From Halothiobacillus sp. (GTDB lineage: Bacteria; Pseudomonadota; Gammaproteobacteria; Halothiobacillales; Halothiobacillaceae): a stretch of 64,000 nucleotides of DNA. The first letter of the stretch is position 1; each line of letters begins with the position of its first letter. The stretch covers positions 50,769 to 114,768 of the forward strand of contig JAGUXT010000014.1 in NCBI GenBank assembly GCA_020061705.1, given 5' to 3'. The notes under the pieces were generated by a model. The model saw only the letters and a list, made by a program, of their open reading frames with translations. It was not told the DNA's origin and made no database searches. The position numbers were made by a program, and so were the translations under genes. Shown here piece by piece: positions 44,735-57,650 of this stretch.

Positions 44735-45576
44735 AGAAAAAACTACTGCCCTCTGTGAAGACAAGTGCTGCGGCCTGCCTTTGTTTGCTCCTTGCGGGTT
44801 GCGCATCAGTTAACGGTGTCACCACATCGGTGATTGCCGATAAAAGCGTGGAGCATGTGCTGATAGGCAGCGGCTCACCTACGGTCGTGTTTGAAAATGG
44901 CTTGGACGGTCGGCTTGAGTTGTGGGCGCAGGTGCTGGCCGTGATCGCCAAGGAAACGCAGGTATTCGCTTACAACAGACCAGGCATTGGAGACAGCGCC
45001 GAGTTTTCAACACCACGGGATGGCGAGACGGTCATCCGGGAATTGAGGGCGTTACTGCATGCCAAGGGAATCGCGCCGCCCTATGTGCTGGTTGGGCACT
45101 CCTTGGGCGGGCTGTATATGCAGCTTTATGCCAGGCGTTATCCAAACGAGGTCGCGGGTCTGGTTCTGGTCGATTCAACACATCCGGAACAATTTAAAGG
45201 GGCTGGGTCGAAAGAAAACTGGCCGGGTTGGTTCAACCTATTACTCGAAGCTTCGCTCTCCGAGGCTGCCCTCAAGGAGTTGGAAGCCATTCCTGTCACG
45301 GGAACCGAAATGCTGGCTTTACCCGCGTTCAGCGGAAAACCCGTCATCGTGCTAAGTGCGCAAAAGCCAATGGAAGAAACTTCGGAGATGGCGAAGTATG
45401 CCAATAGCAAGCGTGTCGATATTGCGCGTTTGCATCCGGGGGCGAAACAGGTTTGGGTGGATAGCGGCCATGTCATACCCCTCGAAAATCCGGAAGCGGT
45501 GATTGCGGCGGTTCGAGAAGTCCTGTCGATGCTCAATAAGCAATCGACTGCAAAACAAGCTCAGGTTCAGCCATGA
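44731..45576 (+). CDS. Alpha/beta-hydrolase lipoprotein
   Basis: A 281-residue protein with a lipobox LLLAGC (Cys near residue 24), so it is membrane-anchored in the periplasm. Hydrolase motifs: oxyanion region ENGLDGRLELW, nucleophile elbow GHSLGG (Ser near 126), Asp in LVLVDSTHPEQ or later, and His in VDSGHVIPLENP near the C-terminus. The substrate is unknown. Part of the TetR-controlled block through ATGA overlaps on both sides. Confidence 0.86.
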   Translation: MKKKLLPSVKTSAAACLCLLLAGCASVNGVTTSVIADKSVEHVLIGSGSPTVVFENGLDGRLELWAQVLAVIAKETQVFAYNRPGIGDSAEFSTPRDGETVIRELRALLHAKGIAPPYVLVGHSLGGLYMQLYARRYPNEVAGLVLVDSTHPEQFKGAGSKENWPGWFNLLLEASLSEAALKELEAIPVTGTEMLALPAFSGKPVIVLSAQKPMEETSEMAKYANSKRVDIARLHPGAKQVWVDSGHVIPLENPEAVIAAVREVLSMLNKQSTAKQAQVQP

Positions 45577-46154
45577 AAACACTTAAAAGATTGCATTTCT
45601 TGCTCATTATTTTATTCGCGGCAAGTGCGAGCTTAATCTTGGCAGGGTGCTCCACCACGGTGGCCACGCTTAATCCGTCGCCGCAGAAGCCGGTTTGCGA
45701 ACGGACATCAAGTGCTCTTGTGCTATGGGATACACAGTGGCGGCAGAATCAGAAGGATATTGCCGAGCGCGAATTTGCTGCTGAAACCGGTCTGCGGCAG
45801 TTTCTTGTTCACTCCGGCTGCTTTGCTCAAGCGGAATTACGGCGCATGAGCCTTAAAGATTTGGAGCCATTAAAAGGCTCACACGAGAGGTTCGATAAGG
45901 TCATTGCCATTACGGTGCGAGAAATAGGCCCCATTGTCATGCTGTTTTCCACCGATGGAATAATCGAGGGTGGAACGGAGGTGGTTTTGAATATTACGGA
46001 GTATTCACAGCCTGAGTTAAGCCCAATGCGTCAGTTCAGCGTCAACTGGTTCAATGGAGGTGGTTTCGTAATCAAGGGTGTGGAGTCTCTGCCAAGCGAT
46101 ATGCAGGAGGCATTGCGAGTTGGAATGAAGCCAGATGAGGGGCAGAAGAGGTAG
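45573..46154 (+). CDS. Hypothetical lipoprotein
   Basis: A 193-residue protein with a signal peptide and lipobox LILAGC (Cys near 26). The mature part contains two cysteines (PVCERTSS and HSGCFAQAEL) and the segment FDKVIAITVREIGPIVMLFSTDGIIEGGTEVVLNI, which looks like a beta-rich domain. I do not recognise the family. It is last gene of the TetR-controlled block, ending 92 nt before the RDD remnant. Confidence 0.75.
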   Translation: MKTLKRLHFLLIILFAASASLILAGCSTTVATLNPSPQKPVCERTSSALVLWDTQWRQNQKDIAEREFAAETGLRQFLVHSGCFAQAELRRMSLKDLEPLKGSHERFDKVIAITVREIGPIVMLFSTDGIIEGGTEVVLNITEYSQPELSPMRQFSVNWFNGGGFVIKGVESLPSDMQEALRVGMKPDEGQKR

Positions 46155-46245
46155 AGTTCCTTTTGTGGCTGAGGAGTTGATTGTGCTTGCATTTCAAGCG
46201 TAAAACTTACAGCCGATGCGCGATACCTTGCCAGAGCGGAGCCTT

Positions 46246-46313
46246 AACCAGATGGTGATAATCAGTAGCCAGTCGTAAAGCAGGGCGCCGATGCGGCGGA
46301 TCAGGCCGCGGAG
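46246..46313 (-). pseudogene. Remnant of an RDD-family gene (5' coding fragment)
   Basis: This 68-bp stretch matches 42784-42852 inside the RDD gene with three substitutions and one 1-bp gap, in the same orientation. Read on the minus strand it encodes GLIRRIGALLYDWLLIITIW up to the gap. There is no start codon or remaining frame. The two copies flank the TetR-controlled block as direct repeats. The rest of 46155-46376 shows nothing recognisable. Confidence 0.8.
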
Positions 46314-46376
46314 TGAAAGGGCTTAGCTGGTTTCAAGAATGTGGGTCTTTGTGCTTGGTTGTTATACAGAAGCGGG

Positions 46377-46892
46377 TTAGTCGAACTGAATGACCGAGCG
46401 AACGCGCATCCCATTCATGCTGAAACTGTTGAGCGATTTCAGGTCAATGAGGCAGGCCATACCTAAAACGTGATAGCCAACTTCTTCACATAGTTCAACG
46501 GCGGCCTTCATGGATCCGCCTGTTGCAATCAGGTCATCAATCACGACCACGCTTTCACCGTTTCCCTTCTGCATTTCCAGCCTGTCCGAACCGTACTCCA
46601 GACCATAGGCTTTGGATGCGTGGACGTTGGGTAGCTTCCCCGGCTTTCTGGCCTTGATGAAGCCCTTGTGGTGCTTGTAGGCCAGTGCTGATGCAAAAAT
46701 AAATCCCCTGGACTCCAAACCAACCAGACAATCGATGCACCCCCATTCATCAGGGGAAAACAGCTCAGACATGGCATCTATCGTTTCCGTGAATTGGGTT
46801 TTCAGCAGGGGAGAGATATCTTGAAAAACAATGCCGGGCTTGGGGAAGTCAGGCGTGGAGAGGATGTGCCTGGCCAAAGGGTGCTGGTGCAT
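46377..46892 (-). CDS. apt: Adenine phosphoribosyltransferase
   Basis: About 171 residues from the ATG at 46892 with AGGAT 7 nt upstream; the 130-residue extension in the track crosses into other sequence and lacks homology. Motifs: HILSTPDFPKPGIVFQDISPLL, GLESRGFIFASALAY, and the PRPP-binding VVVIDDLIATGGSM. It salvages adenine to AMP. Length matches the family. Confidence 0.94.
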   Translation of the reverse strand: MHQHPLARHILSTPDFPKPGIVFQDISPLLKTQFTETIDAMSELFSPDEWGCIDCLVGLESRGFIFASALAYKHHKGFIKARKPGKLPNVHASKAYGLEYGSDRLEMQKGNGESVVVIDDLIATGGSMKAAVELCEEVGYHVLGMACLIDLKSLNSFSMNGMRVRSVIQFD

Positions 46893-47017
46893 ATTTTGTA
46901 TCCTGTTGCTCAATACACTCGGCTGATTCGCAATACTTAACCTGCTGTATTTTCGCTCTAAGAGGGCGAAGTACCTGCGCATTTTTTTCCTGTATGTGCT
47001 GGGTAAATTGATTGATT

Positions 47018-47710
47018 TCAATTCCCCCCCCAAACCGCCATGGCTAGCACAAGAATGAGCGGGAGTTGTAGTAGCCAGCCGTAGAGTACGGCGATGCGCC
47101 CGCGCAGTATTTTGGTGCGGCGTATGACCTTGACGCCCGGTGGCGGCCACTGTCGGTGACGTATCGTCCGATAGCCAGTCCAATTGATTGGTAGCGTCAT
47201 GAGAAAAACGAAAAAAAACATAAAGGCATAATTGCCATAGATAAGTACGGTAGTGCCCGGTATTCCCCACAGGTAAACGCACTCAGCGTGACTGGATAAG
47301 CGGGCGATTGCCGGAAAAAGCCAGAACTTGCCAATGGTATAGACAATGCCCCCAAACAGGGCGATATAGAAGGCTTGGCGCATTCGTTGCGCTCTTGTGT
47401 ACTCCTCTGCGTACTCATTGACAGCTTCATTCTCCAAGTTGAGCTTTCCCAGCAGATTTTGCACGGCCTTGTCGAGTTTTTCTTCTGTCGCCTGAGATGG
47501 GATTCGCGGTCCAGTCCAACCTGTGGCAAACAAGGCGGAAGCGAGGACGATAAATACATACAAAGCCAGCGTCACAAAGGCCGAAACACTTGCTTCGAAA
47601 TCGGAAAGCGCCATACCTTGAATAAAAAACAGAAAGAGCGGTATGCCGACGCCAGCGATAATGATCAGCGCGGCTGCAAATCGACCATGGATGCTTAAGC
47701 CCATCTTCAT
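47018..47710 (-). CDS. Hypothetical membrane protein
   Basis: A 230-residue protein with five probable helices (about 12-32, 40-62, 112-130, 150-170 and 205-227) and a charged loop with a coiled-coil tendency (ATEEKLDKAVQNLLGKLNLENEAVNEYAEEYTRAQRMRQ). The C-terminal LRGRIAVLYGWLLQLPLIL faintly recalls the RDD first helix, but the resemblance is too weak to assign. No family recognised. It lies between apt and higA on the same strand. Confidence 0.65.
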   Translation of the reverse strand: MKMGLSIHGRFAAALIIIAGVGIPLFLFFIQGMALSDFEASVSAFVTLALYVFIVLASALFATGWTGPRIPSQATEEKLDKAVQNLLGKLNLENEAVNEYAEEYTRAQRMRQAFYIALFGGIVYTIGKFWLFPAIARLSSHAECVYLWGIPGTTVLIYGNYAFMFFFVFLMTLPINWTGYRTIRHRQWPPPGVKVIRRTKILRGRIAVLYGWLLQLPLILVLAMAVWGGN

Positions 47711-47757
47711 CTCGCGATCAGTCTGACGGTGCTTATCATATCGACGGAGCCTTGATC

Positions 47758-48060
47758 TTACGCCGCCTGTCGCGGCTCAACTTCACTGGCAATCTGATCT
47801 GCCACGGCCAATTCAGCGACGCGCAGATCATAAATGGCCTGAAGATTCATCCAGCTTTGCGCGTCGCCGCCAAAGTAGCGGGCGAGGCGCATGGCTGTGT
47901 CGGCGGTGATGCCGCGCCGCTCGCGGGCGATGTCATTGATGCGCGGGGCGGGGACGTGCAGAGCCTTGGCCAGCGCGTTGGCGCTCAAGCCAATGGGGAT
48001 AAGGTAATCTTCTCGCAAAATTTCTCCGGGGTGTACCGGGCGCATACCGTTTTTGAACAT
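47758..48060 (-). CDS. higA: HigA-type antitoxin (XRE helix-turn-helix)
   Basis: About 100 residues from the ATG at 48060. The sequence MRPVHPGEILREDYLIPIGLSANALAKALHVPAPRINDIARERRGITADTAMRLARYFG is the canonical HigA/VapI type DNA-binding antitoxin. The C-terminal helix WMNLQAIYDLRVAELA is also typical. It follows higB by 13 nt, the order characteristic of higBA (toxin first). Confidence 0.93.
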   Translation of the reverse strand: MFKNGMRPVHPGEILREDYLIPIGLSANALAKALHVPAPRINDIARERRGITADTAMRLARYFGGDAQSWMNLQAIYDLRVAELAVADQIASEVEPRQAA

Positions 48061-48073
48061 GATGAATGGCTCC

Positions 48074-48352
48074 TTAGTGGTAGTCGACGATTTCAACGTC
48101 TTCCGCACCGTTTTCGCTCCAGCGGAAACATATTCGCCACTGGTTATTGATGCGAATGCTGTACTGTCCTGCACGGTCACCTTTCAACGCTTCAAGCCGA
48201 TTACCCGGCGGACTGCGCAGGAAGTCGAGCGTGACTGCGGCGTCGAGTTGAACAAGTTTGCGCGTGACAACATTACGAATATCGCTCCAACAGCGCGAAG
48301 AACCGGTTTCAAATAGGATTTGGGTTTCGGTGCAGCGGAAGCTTTTAATCAT
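48074..48352 (-). CDS. higB: HigB-type RelE-superfamily mRNA interferase toxin
   Basis: A 92-residue protein beginning MIKSFRCTETQILFETGSS and containing LEALKGDRAGQYSIRINNQWRICFRWSENGAEDVEIVDYH, the ParE/RelE fold with the conserved Arg/Trp block. Members of this type cleave mRNA on translating ribosomes. Paired with higA, it forms a complete, probably functional module. Confidence 0.92.
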   Translation of the reverse strand: MIKSFRCTETQILFETGSSRCWSDIRNVVTRKLVQLDAAVTLDFLRSPPGNRLEALKGDRAGQYSIRINNQWRICFRWSENGAEDVEIVDYH

Positions 48353-48365
48353 GGTGTAAATTTAT

Positions 48366-48376
48366 AACGCTTAACG

Positions 48377-48380
<4 letters not shown>
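48366..48380. promoter_or_regulatory. Possible higBA operator
   Basis: TTAACGTTAA is a perfect 10-bp palindrome at 48371-48380, preceded by AACGC so that AACGCTTAACGTT is an imperfect 13-bp dyad. It lies just upstream of higB and overlaps the mfd stop codon. An autoregulated promoter is expected here; no clear -10 was assigned. Confidence 0.4.
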
Positions 48381-51826
<3,446 letters not shown>

Positions 51827-51915
51827 GCGCGCATTCTCCCATGCCGGGGCGGTCATCGTCAGCCAGATCGTCTCAAGTTCGACAGGCTCCTGGCCATCCT
51901 CATGCACACGGGCAG

Positions 51916-51938
51916 AAAAAACCCCGCCAAGGCGGGGT
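51916..51938 (-). terminator. Rho-independent terminator after the DUF2892 gene
   Basis: The stem CCCCGCC / GGCGGGG with an AA loop and a run of six A residues (a U tract on the minus strand) lies about 30 nt past the DUF2892 stop. It isolates that gene from mfd. Confidence 0.85.
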
Positions 51939-51966
51939 AGTGCGTTCAGACCAAAGCCAGCCGGAT

Positions 51967-52185
51967 TCAGTGTGCGGAATCCGCATCCGAGCCCTTGGTA
52001 TTGATGCCAAGAAGAGTGTAAAGAGGGCAGAACTTTACCAGGCCGGTGGCGAGTGGAACGACGCCCACGATGCCGATAATCATGTCCCAAGGCGCGGGGA
52101 ATACGCCCGCAATCGCCATGCCGATGGCAACGACACCAAGGAAAATGCGGATGAACATATCAAGGAAACCAACGTTTGCTTTCAT
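51967..52185 (-). CDS. DUF2892 small membrane protein
   Basis: A 72-residue protein with two helices and the DUF2892 features MKANVGFLDMFIRIFLGVVAIG, WDMIIGIVGVVPLATGLVKFCPLYTLLGINT. The CPLY segment is conserved. The domain also occurs fused to rhodanese domains (YgaP). Its exact role is unknown. It has a strong binding site (AGGAG) and its own terminator, hence monocistronic. Confidence 0.9.
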   Translation of the reverse strand: MKANVGFLDMFIRIFLGVVAIGMAIAGVFPAPWDMIIGIVGVVPLATGLVKFCPLYTLLGINTKGSDADSAH

Positions 52186-52339
52186 GAGCTAACTCCTAAT
52201 CTACGCGGGTGAAATAACACAGACTGATTCTATACGCCTTTATCTATGGAGATAAAACTTTTTGTATGCTCAATCAGTCCACGCTGATTGGCCTGCGTTG
52301 GGCTATGATTCCGCCCACTTGATTGGAGTAGGTTGCTGC

Positions 52340-53587
52340 ATGTTTCGTCCTTTTGAATTTTTCGTGGGTTTGCGTTATACGCGTTCCAAGCGGCGTAATC
52401 ATTTTATTTCTTTTATTTCAATGAGTTCGATGCTTGGAATCGCGGTCGGTGTGACTGCGTTGATTACCGTTTTGTCGGTGATGAACGGCTTTGAGAAGGA
52501 GTTGCGCGACCGCATTCTGGGCATGGCCTCGCATCTCACCATTACCGGGTCGGGCGAGCGCTTGGGTGACTGGCAGGCGGTGGTGAAGGCCGTGCAGCCG
52601 ATGCCGGGTGTGATGGCGGCGGCACCGTTTACGCAGGCCGAAGCGATGTTGTCGTTGCCGAGTGCTGTGAGTGGTGCGGTGGTACGTGGGGTTGAGCCGG
52701 AGTTGGAAAACACGGTCACGGACATCGGCCAGCACATGCAGGCGGGGCAGTTGACGGACTTGCGCCCCGGAGAATATGGCATCGTGCTGGGACGTGAATT
52801 GGCGAATAGCCTCGGAGTGGGCGTAGGCGACCCGCTGATGCTGATTACCTCCAATATCGCCATGACCCCGGTGGGGGCGCTGCTGCGTGAAAAGCGCTTT
52901 ACCGTGGTGGGGATTTTTGAGGTCGGTATGTATGAATTCGACCGTGGCACGGCGCTGATTCATATGAATGATGCACAAAAGCTGTTCCGCCTTGAGTCGT
53001 CGGTGAACGGGGTGCGCCTGAAGCTGGCGGATATGTTTGCCGCACCGAGTCTTGGGCGTGAGATTGCCGCGAGTTTGGGCGCAGGTTATTACGTCGGCGA
53101 TTGGACACAGCGCAATGCGAATTTCTTCCGTGCGATTAAAACCGAGCGCGCGGTGATGTTCATTATTTTGGCACTTATTGTGGCGGTTGCGGCGTTCAAT
53201 ATCGTCTCGACCTTGGTGATGGTGGTGACTGACAAGCAGGCGGACATTGCGATTTTGCGCACTCTGGGCGCGTCGCAGGGTTCGATCATGCTGATTTTTA
53301 TGGTGCAGGGCACGCTGATCGGGCTGGTCGGCATGGTGATGGGCCTGGTCGGGGGGCTGGGGTTGGCGCTGAATGTGGAAACGCTGGTGCCTTGGCTTGA
53401 GCATACGTTTAACGTCACCTTCCTGCCTGCAGATGTGTATTACATCAGCGAGTTACCCTCGGATGTGCATGCCGCCGATGTGGTTCGTGTGGCTATTCTG
53501 TCGTTTACCCTGTCGGTGTTGGCGACCATTTATCCGGCGTGGCGTGCTTCGCGCACTCAGCCGGTGGAGGCGTTGCGTTATGAGTGA
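52340..53587 (+). CDS. lolC: Lipoprotein-releasing ABC transporter permease (LolC/LolE type)
   Basis: A 415-residue protein from the ATG at 52340. N-terminal [64 protein letters not shown] is the LolCE signature; a large periplasmic domain is followed by three helices and a coupling segment ([27 protein letters not shown]). It extracts lipoproteins from the inner membrane for LolA. lolD overlaps by 8 nt. A second permease gene (lolE) does not follow, so it may be a homodimeric LolF-type protein or lolE lies elsewhere. Confidence 0.93.
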   Translation: MFRPFEFFVGLRYTRSKRRNHFISFISMSSMLGIAVGVTALITVLSVMNGFEKELRDRILGMASHLTITGSGERLGDWQAVVKAVQPMPGVMAAAPFTQAEAMLSLPSAVSGAVVRGVEPELENTVTDIGQHMQAGQLTDLRPGEYGIVLGRELANSLGVGVGDPLMLITSNIAMTPVGALLREKRFTVVGIFEVGMYEFDRGTALIHMNDAQKLFRLESSVNGVRLKLADMFAAPSLGREIAASLGAGYYVGDWTQRNANFFRAIKTERAVMFIILALIVAVAAFNIVSTLVMVVTDKQADIAILRTLGASQGSIMLIFMVQGTLIGLVGMVMGLVGGLGLALNVETLVPWLEHTFNVTFLPADVYYISELPSDVHAADVVRVAILSFTLSVLATIYPAWRASRTQPVEALRYE

Positions 53588-54278
53588 GGCCGCTGTGAAT
53601 CAAGCTGTGGTTCGTTGTGTCGGCGTAGGCAAGACCTATGCCGAGGGTAAGCTCAAGGTCGAAGTGTTGCGCGGGGTGGATTTGGTGATTGCCAGCGGCG
53701 AGCGTGTGGCGATTGTCGGTTCATCGGGCGCGGGCAAAAGCAGCCTGCTGCAATTGATGGGCGGGCTGGATGTGCCAAGCGTCGGCGAGGTGTGGGTTGA
53801 TGGGCGTGATTTGGCACGCTTATCGGAAACCGCACGTGGGCTTCTGCGTAATCAGAGCATCGGGTTTGTCTACCAGTTTCATCATTTACTTGGTGAATTC
53901 AGTGCGCTGGAAAATGTGGCCATGCCGTTGTTGATTCGTGGCGCCTCGGTGAGCGAAGCGCGCGAACGGGCACAAGCCATTCTGGATCGCGTGGGTCTGG
54001 GCAAGCGTTTGGAGCACAAGCCCGGCGAGCTATCAGGTGGCGAGCGTCAGCGCACGGCGTTGGCGCGGGCGTTGGTGACCAGGCCGAAAGTGGTGCTGGC
54101 GGATGAGCCTACCGGGAATTTGGACTCGCGTAATGCAGGCGCGATGTTTGATTTGCTGATGGAGCTGAATGCGGAACAGGGTACGGCCTTGGTCGTTGTG
54201 ACCCATGATTTGAGCCTGGCCGCACGCATGGATCGCGTGCTGCATATGCGTGATGGGGCGATTGTGGAGGCGGAATGA
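53580..54278 (+). CDS. lolD: Lipoprotein-releasing ABC transporter ATPase LolD
   Basis: About 232 residues from the ATG at 53580 inside the permease stop (ATGAGTGA); the track start is too far upstream. Walker [10 protein letters not shown], signature [15 protein letters not shown], Walker [13 protein letters not shown] and the LolD-type [19 protein letters not shown] are present. It powers lipoprotein release. Last gene before the 650-bp repeat region. Confidence 0.96.
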   Translation: MSEAAVNQAVVRCVGVGKTYAEGKLKVEVLRGVDLVIASGERVAIVGSSGAGKSSLLQLMGGLDVPSVGEVWVDGRDLARLSETARGLLRNQSIGFVYQFHHLLGEFSALENVAMPLLIRGASVSEARERAQAILDRVGLGKRLEHKPGELSGGERQRTALARALVTRPKVVLADEPTGNLDSRNAGAMFDLLMELNAEQGTALVVVTHDLSLAARMDRVLHMRDGAIVEAE

Positions 54279-54294
54279 GTGGGTGTTGATTAAA

Positions 54295-54944
54295 CGAAGG
54301 TTTGATGCGCACTTGCGCCGAAGGTGCGGTGGATTTTGATTTCAGCTTTCATCCCCCGTGTGGGGTCGCCGTGAACGAAGTGCTGGAGGCATGGTAAACA
54401 GGCCATGGATGGCCTGTTTAGTCCCATCGCAACAGGACGTTGCGTTGGGACGGCCTTGCCGGAGGTGCTTTGTTCACGGCTTGCCCGCAGGGCGACCCCT
54501 CAGGGGTGCATTTCTTTGGTGACTTTCTTTGTGCAAGCAAAGGAAGTTACTCGCCCGCAGCCAACGCAATTTGCAACGAAGCGTCTGCGTCAAGACGGGC
54601 GAAAAAGCCCACCACCTGTTCAAGTGCGGTGGTATTGTTTCGTCCGTTTCAAGTTCGCACGCTGCCCAGGCCATGTTTGTCACGGACGAGTTCCTTTCTT
54701 TGCTTGTCCAAAAAAAGGAACCAAAGAAAAGACACCCCGTTGATGCCGCCCTGCGGGCAAGCCGTGAACTGACCTGTTCCAGCCGGGTCGCCCCGACGCG
54801 ACATCCATGTCGCGACGAGGCTAAATGCGCCATCCATGGCGCTTTTACCCGGCCTCCACAGGTCAGTCCATGGCGGCATCAAAAGGGGGACAGTAAATCC
54901 AAAACCAAATCCGCGGCTTCGGCGCAAGTGCGCATCAAACATTC
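54295..54944. repeat. Large inverted composite repeat with palindromic hairpins
   Basis: The ends are reverse complements: CGAAGGTTTGATGCGCACTTGCGCCGAAG on the left and CTTCGGCGCAAGTGCGCATCAAACATTCG on the right. Each arm contains one composite palindrome: 54369-54479 (TAAACAGGCCAT-GG-ATGGCCTGTTTA and GTCCCATCGCAAC...GTTGCGTTGGGAC) and about 54741-54880 (CGCGACAT-CC-ATGTCGCG and GCGCCAT-CC-ATGGCGC). Inner arm parts carry TTTCTTTGGTGACTTTCTTTGTG and its inverse. Several 100-140-codon ORFs fall inside but show no domain and are mutually antisense. This accounts for the 740 bp between lolD and fabI. Confidence 0.82.
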
Positions 54945-54970
54945 GTTTGCTGGGCATCAATAAAAAGCGC

Positions 54971-54996
54971 AAAAAAAACCCGCCAATCGGCGGGTT
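54971..54996 (-). terminator. Rho-independent terminator after fabI
   Basis: An AACCCGCC / GGCGGGTT stem with a 4-nt AATC loop is preceded on the plus strand by eight A residues, a U tract for the leftward fabI transcript. It lies 26 nt past the fabI stop. Confidence 0.9.
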
Positions 54997-55021
54997 GTGT
55001 CACGCTGGCTAGACGGAAAAA

Positions 55022-55810
55022 TCAGTCACACCGCCCCATGCCAGTAATGAAATACCCCGAATCCACATAGATATTCTCGCCGGTGATGCCGCGCGCCAGC
55101 GGGGAACCGAGGAAGGCGGCGGTGTTGCCGACGTCGTCGATGGTGACGTTGCGGCGCAGCGGGGCGTTCTTTTCCACGTAGTCGAGGAACATCTTGAACT
55201 CGCCAATGCCGGAGGCGGCCAGAGTCTTGATCGGGCCGGCGGAGATTGAATTCACGCGGATATTGTCCACGCCCATGGAGGCTGCCATGTAACGCACGCT
55301 GGCTTCCAGTGCGGCCTTGGCCACGCCCATGACGTTGTAGTTGGGCATGGCGCGCTCGGCACCGAGGTAGGAGAGGGTGAGGATGGAGGCATCTTCACGG
55401 TCTTTCATCATCGGGCGCAGTACCTTGGCCATGGCGGTCAGGCTCCATGCGCTGATGTCATGGGCGACACGGAAGCCTTCGCGGGTGGTGTTTTCCACGT
55501 AATCACCCTTGAGTTGGTCCTTGTCGGCAAAGGCTACGGCGTGAACGAGAATATCAAAGCCGTCCCAATATTGGCCGAGCAGGCCGGGCAGCGCATCAAG
55601 CTGTTCATCACTGCTGACATCCAGCGACAGGACAATACTGGAGCCAAATTCGGCTGCGACTTTTTCTACGCGCTCCTTGAATCGGTCGCTTACATAGGTG
55701 AAAGCAAGATCGGCACCCTGGCGGTGCATGGCGCTGGCAATGCCATAAGCAATGGAACGTTCATTAGCAATGCCTACGATCAGTGCGCGTTTTCCGGTGA
55801 GAAAGCCCAT
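55022..55810 (-). CDS. fabI: Enoyl-[acyl-carrier-protein] reductase (NADH) FabI
   Basis: A 262-residue SDR-family protein from the ATG at 55810. Motifs: [25 protein letters not shown], the catalytic Tyr-x6-Lys in [23 protein letters not shown], and [15 protein letters not shown]. It completes each elongation round of fatty acid synthesis and is the triclosan target type. Divergent from the peptide-binding protein gene by 34 bp. Confidence 0.96.
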   Translation of the reverse strand: MGFLTGKRALIVGIANERSIAYGIASAMHRQGADLAFTYVSDRFKERVEKVAAEFGSSIVLSLDVSSDEQLDALPGLLGQYWDGFDILVHAVAFADKDQLKGDYVENTTREGFRVAHDISAWSLTAMAKVLRPMMKDREDASILTLSYLGAERAMPNYNVMGVAKAALEASVRYMAASMGVDNIRVNSISAGPIKTLAASGIGEFKMFLDYVEKNAPLRRNVTIDDVGNTAAFLGSPLARGITGENIYVDSGYFITGMGRCD

Positions 55811-55844
55811 GCGGTGACTCCTTGGTCTGTGTTTTAATCGCGGC

Positions 55845-57650
55845 ATGATAACACTCCGTTCAAAAAATCATTTTTTCAGCAGTGTGGCACTGTGCCTTGT
55901 CATGCTTTTTTCCGCGCCGCTGCGCGCTGAACCCGCCTTGGCGCTAGGTTATACGCCCGCCTACCCGCCGGGATTCACGCATTTCAACTACGTCAATCCC
56001 GCTGCGCCCAAGGGCGGCAATTTGGCTATGTCGGCATTCGGCAGCTTTGACTCGCTTAATCCGTTTTTACTCAAAGGCTTGCCTGCCGCCGGTTTGGGCA
56101 GTTTGGTGTTTGAAACATTGCTGGAAAAAAGCTGGGATGAGCCGTTTTCGATGTACGGCTTGTTGGCCGAGGATGTTTCTCTGGCACAGGATGGCTTGTC
56201 GGTCAGCTTTCGCCTGCGTCCACAGGCGCGCTTTTCCGATGGTTCGCGCATGACGGCACAGGATGTGGTGTTTTCCTTCGATGCCCTGCGCTCAGCCAAG
56301 GCGCACCCGCAATATCGTGTGTATTGGGCGGACGTGGAGCGTGCTGAGGTGCTGGATGAGCGAACAGTGCGTTTTGTGTTCAAGAAGCCTAATCCAGAGC
56401 TGCATCTTATTTTGGGTGAAATGCCGGTCTTGTCGAAGCAATGGGTGAATGGACGGGCATTTGACGAGTTGGCGCGGGTTAAACCCATTGGCAGCGGGCC
56501 CTATATCCTGGAATCGTATGACTGGGGTAAACAGGTGGAATACCGGCGCAACCCGGATTATTGGGCGAAGGATTTGCCGGTGCGGCGCGGTATGTATAAC
56601 TTCGATCAGATCAGCTTCAAGTATTACAAGGATCGTACTGTATCGCTGGAGGCTTTCAAGGCGGGGGAGTTTGATTTCTTTTATGAAAATCACTCGAAGC
56701 GTTGGGCGCGCGATCATGCCGGTCTTAACTACGCCAATGGCAAGATCATAAAGACCACGATTGCTCATAGCAATAATGCGGGTATGCAGGGCATTGTTTT
56801 CAATACGCGCCGCCCTTTATTGCAGGATAGACGCGTACGCCAGGCGCTGAGTTTGGCGATGGATTTTGAATGGTCGAATCGCAATCTTTTTTATGGGCAA
56901 TATACCCGTTGTGATAGTTATTTCAGCAATAGCGAGCTGGCCGCGCATGGTTTGCCTTCGGCAGCAGAGTTAAAGTTGCTTGAACCCTTCCGTGATCAAT
57001 TGCCGCCCGAAGTATTTACCCAAGTCTATCGCCCTCCCTCGGCTGAAAATTCGCAGGCACTGCGCAGCAATCTGATTCAGGCCAAGAACCTGCTGGCTGA
57101 GGCCGGATGGACGGTGCAGGATGGCGTGCTTAAAAATAAGGAAGGCCGGGTGTTTGCGTTCGAAATACTGCTCGGTCAAAAGGGTTTTGAGCGTATTATG
57201 GCACCCTATGTCTATAATCTGCGTAAACTTGGTATCAACGCCGATTATCGTACCATTGATGCGGCACTCTACCAGCGCCGCGTAGATACCTTTGATTTTG
57301 ATGCGGTGATTGAGGTTTTTGGTGCTTCGCAATCACCGGGAAACGAGTTGTTTAATATGTTTCATTCCTCCAGCGCAAATCAGGAGGGTTCAGGCAATGC
57401 CGCAGGGGTATCCAGCCCGGTGGTTGATGCTTTGGTGAAAAAAATTGTCTATGCCCAAAATCGCGAGCAATTAATCACGGCAACCCATGCGCTGGATCGG
57501 GTATTGTTGTGGGGATATTACCTGGTGCCGAACTGGTATATTGCGAATCATCGTATTGCGTATTGGGATTATTTTGAGCGACCCAGGACGCTACCCTTGT
57601 ATTTTGAAGCCGAGCCTTGGGTGTTGAAAACATGGTGGCGCAAACCATGA
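55845..57650 (+). CDS. yejA: Periplasmic oligopeptide-binding protein (YejA-like)
   Basis: A 601-residue protein with a signal peptide ([21 protein letters not shown]) and the SBP_bac_5 fold: [57 protein letters not shown] and [21 protein letters not shown]. This is the YejA subgroup that binds peptides, including microcin C in E. coli. The symbol rests on gene order with YejB/YejE-type permeases downstream. Its stop overlaps the next gene (ATGA). Confidence 0.88.
   Translation: MITLRSKNHFFSSVALCLVMLFSAPLRAEPALALGYTPAYPPGFTHFNYVNPAAPKGGNLAMSAFGSFDSLNPFLLKGLPAAGLGSLVFETLLEKSWDEPFSMYGLLAEDVSLAQDGLSVSFRLRPQARFSDGSRMTAQDVVFSFDALRSAKAHPQYRVYWADVERAEVLDERTVRFVFKKPNPELHLILGEMPVLSKQWVNGRAFDELARVKPIGSGPYILESYDWGKQVEYRRNPDYWAKDLPVRRGMYNFDQISFKYYKDRTVSLEAFKAGEFDFFYENHSKRWARDHAGLNYANGKIIKTTIAHSNNAGMQGIVFNTRRPLLQDRRVRQALSLAMDFEWSNRNLFYGQYTRCDSYFSNSELAAHGLPSAAELKLLEPFRDQLPPEVFTQVYRPPSAENSQALRSNLIQAKNLLAEAGWTVQDGVLKNKEGRVFAFEILLGQKGFERIMAPYVYNLRKLGINADYRTIDAALYQRRVDTFDFDAVIEVFGASQSPGNELFNMFHSSSANQEGSGNAAGVSSPVVDALVKKIVYAQNREQLITATHALDRVLLWGYYLVPNWYIANHRIAYWDYFERPRTLPLYFEAEPWVLKTWWRKP

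Noticed and set aside
47018-47100. RDD domain in the 230-residue membrane protein
   Set aside because: The resemblance is limited to GRIAVLYGWLL at the C-terminus, which is the wrong end for an RDD first helix.
46893-47282. N-terminal 130-residue extension of apt in the ORF track
   Set aside because: It overlaps the membrane-protein gene at 47018-47710, has no homology to the family and the ATG at 46892 has a binding site and gives the normal length.
54405-54972. Five overlapping ORFs of 107-144 codons in the large repeat
   Set aside because: They are antisense to each other, Arg/Ser/Cys-rich and coincide with palindromes. They are reported as part of the repeat and only flagged as possible conserved coding potential.
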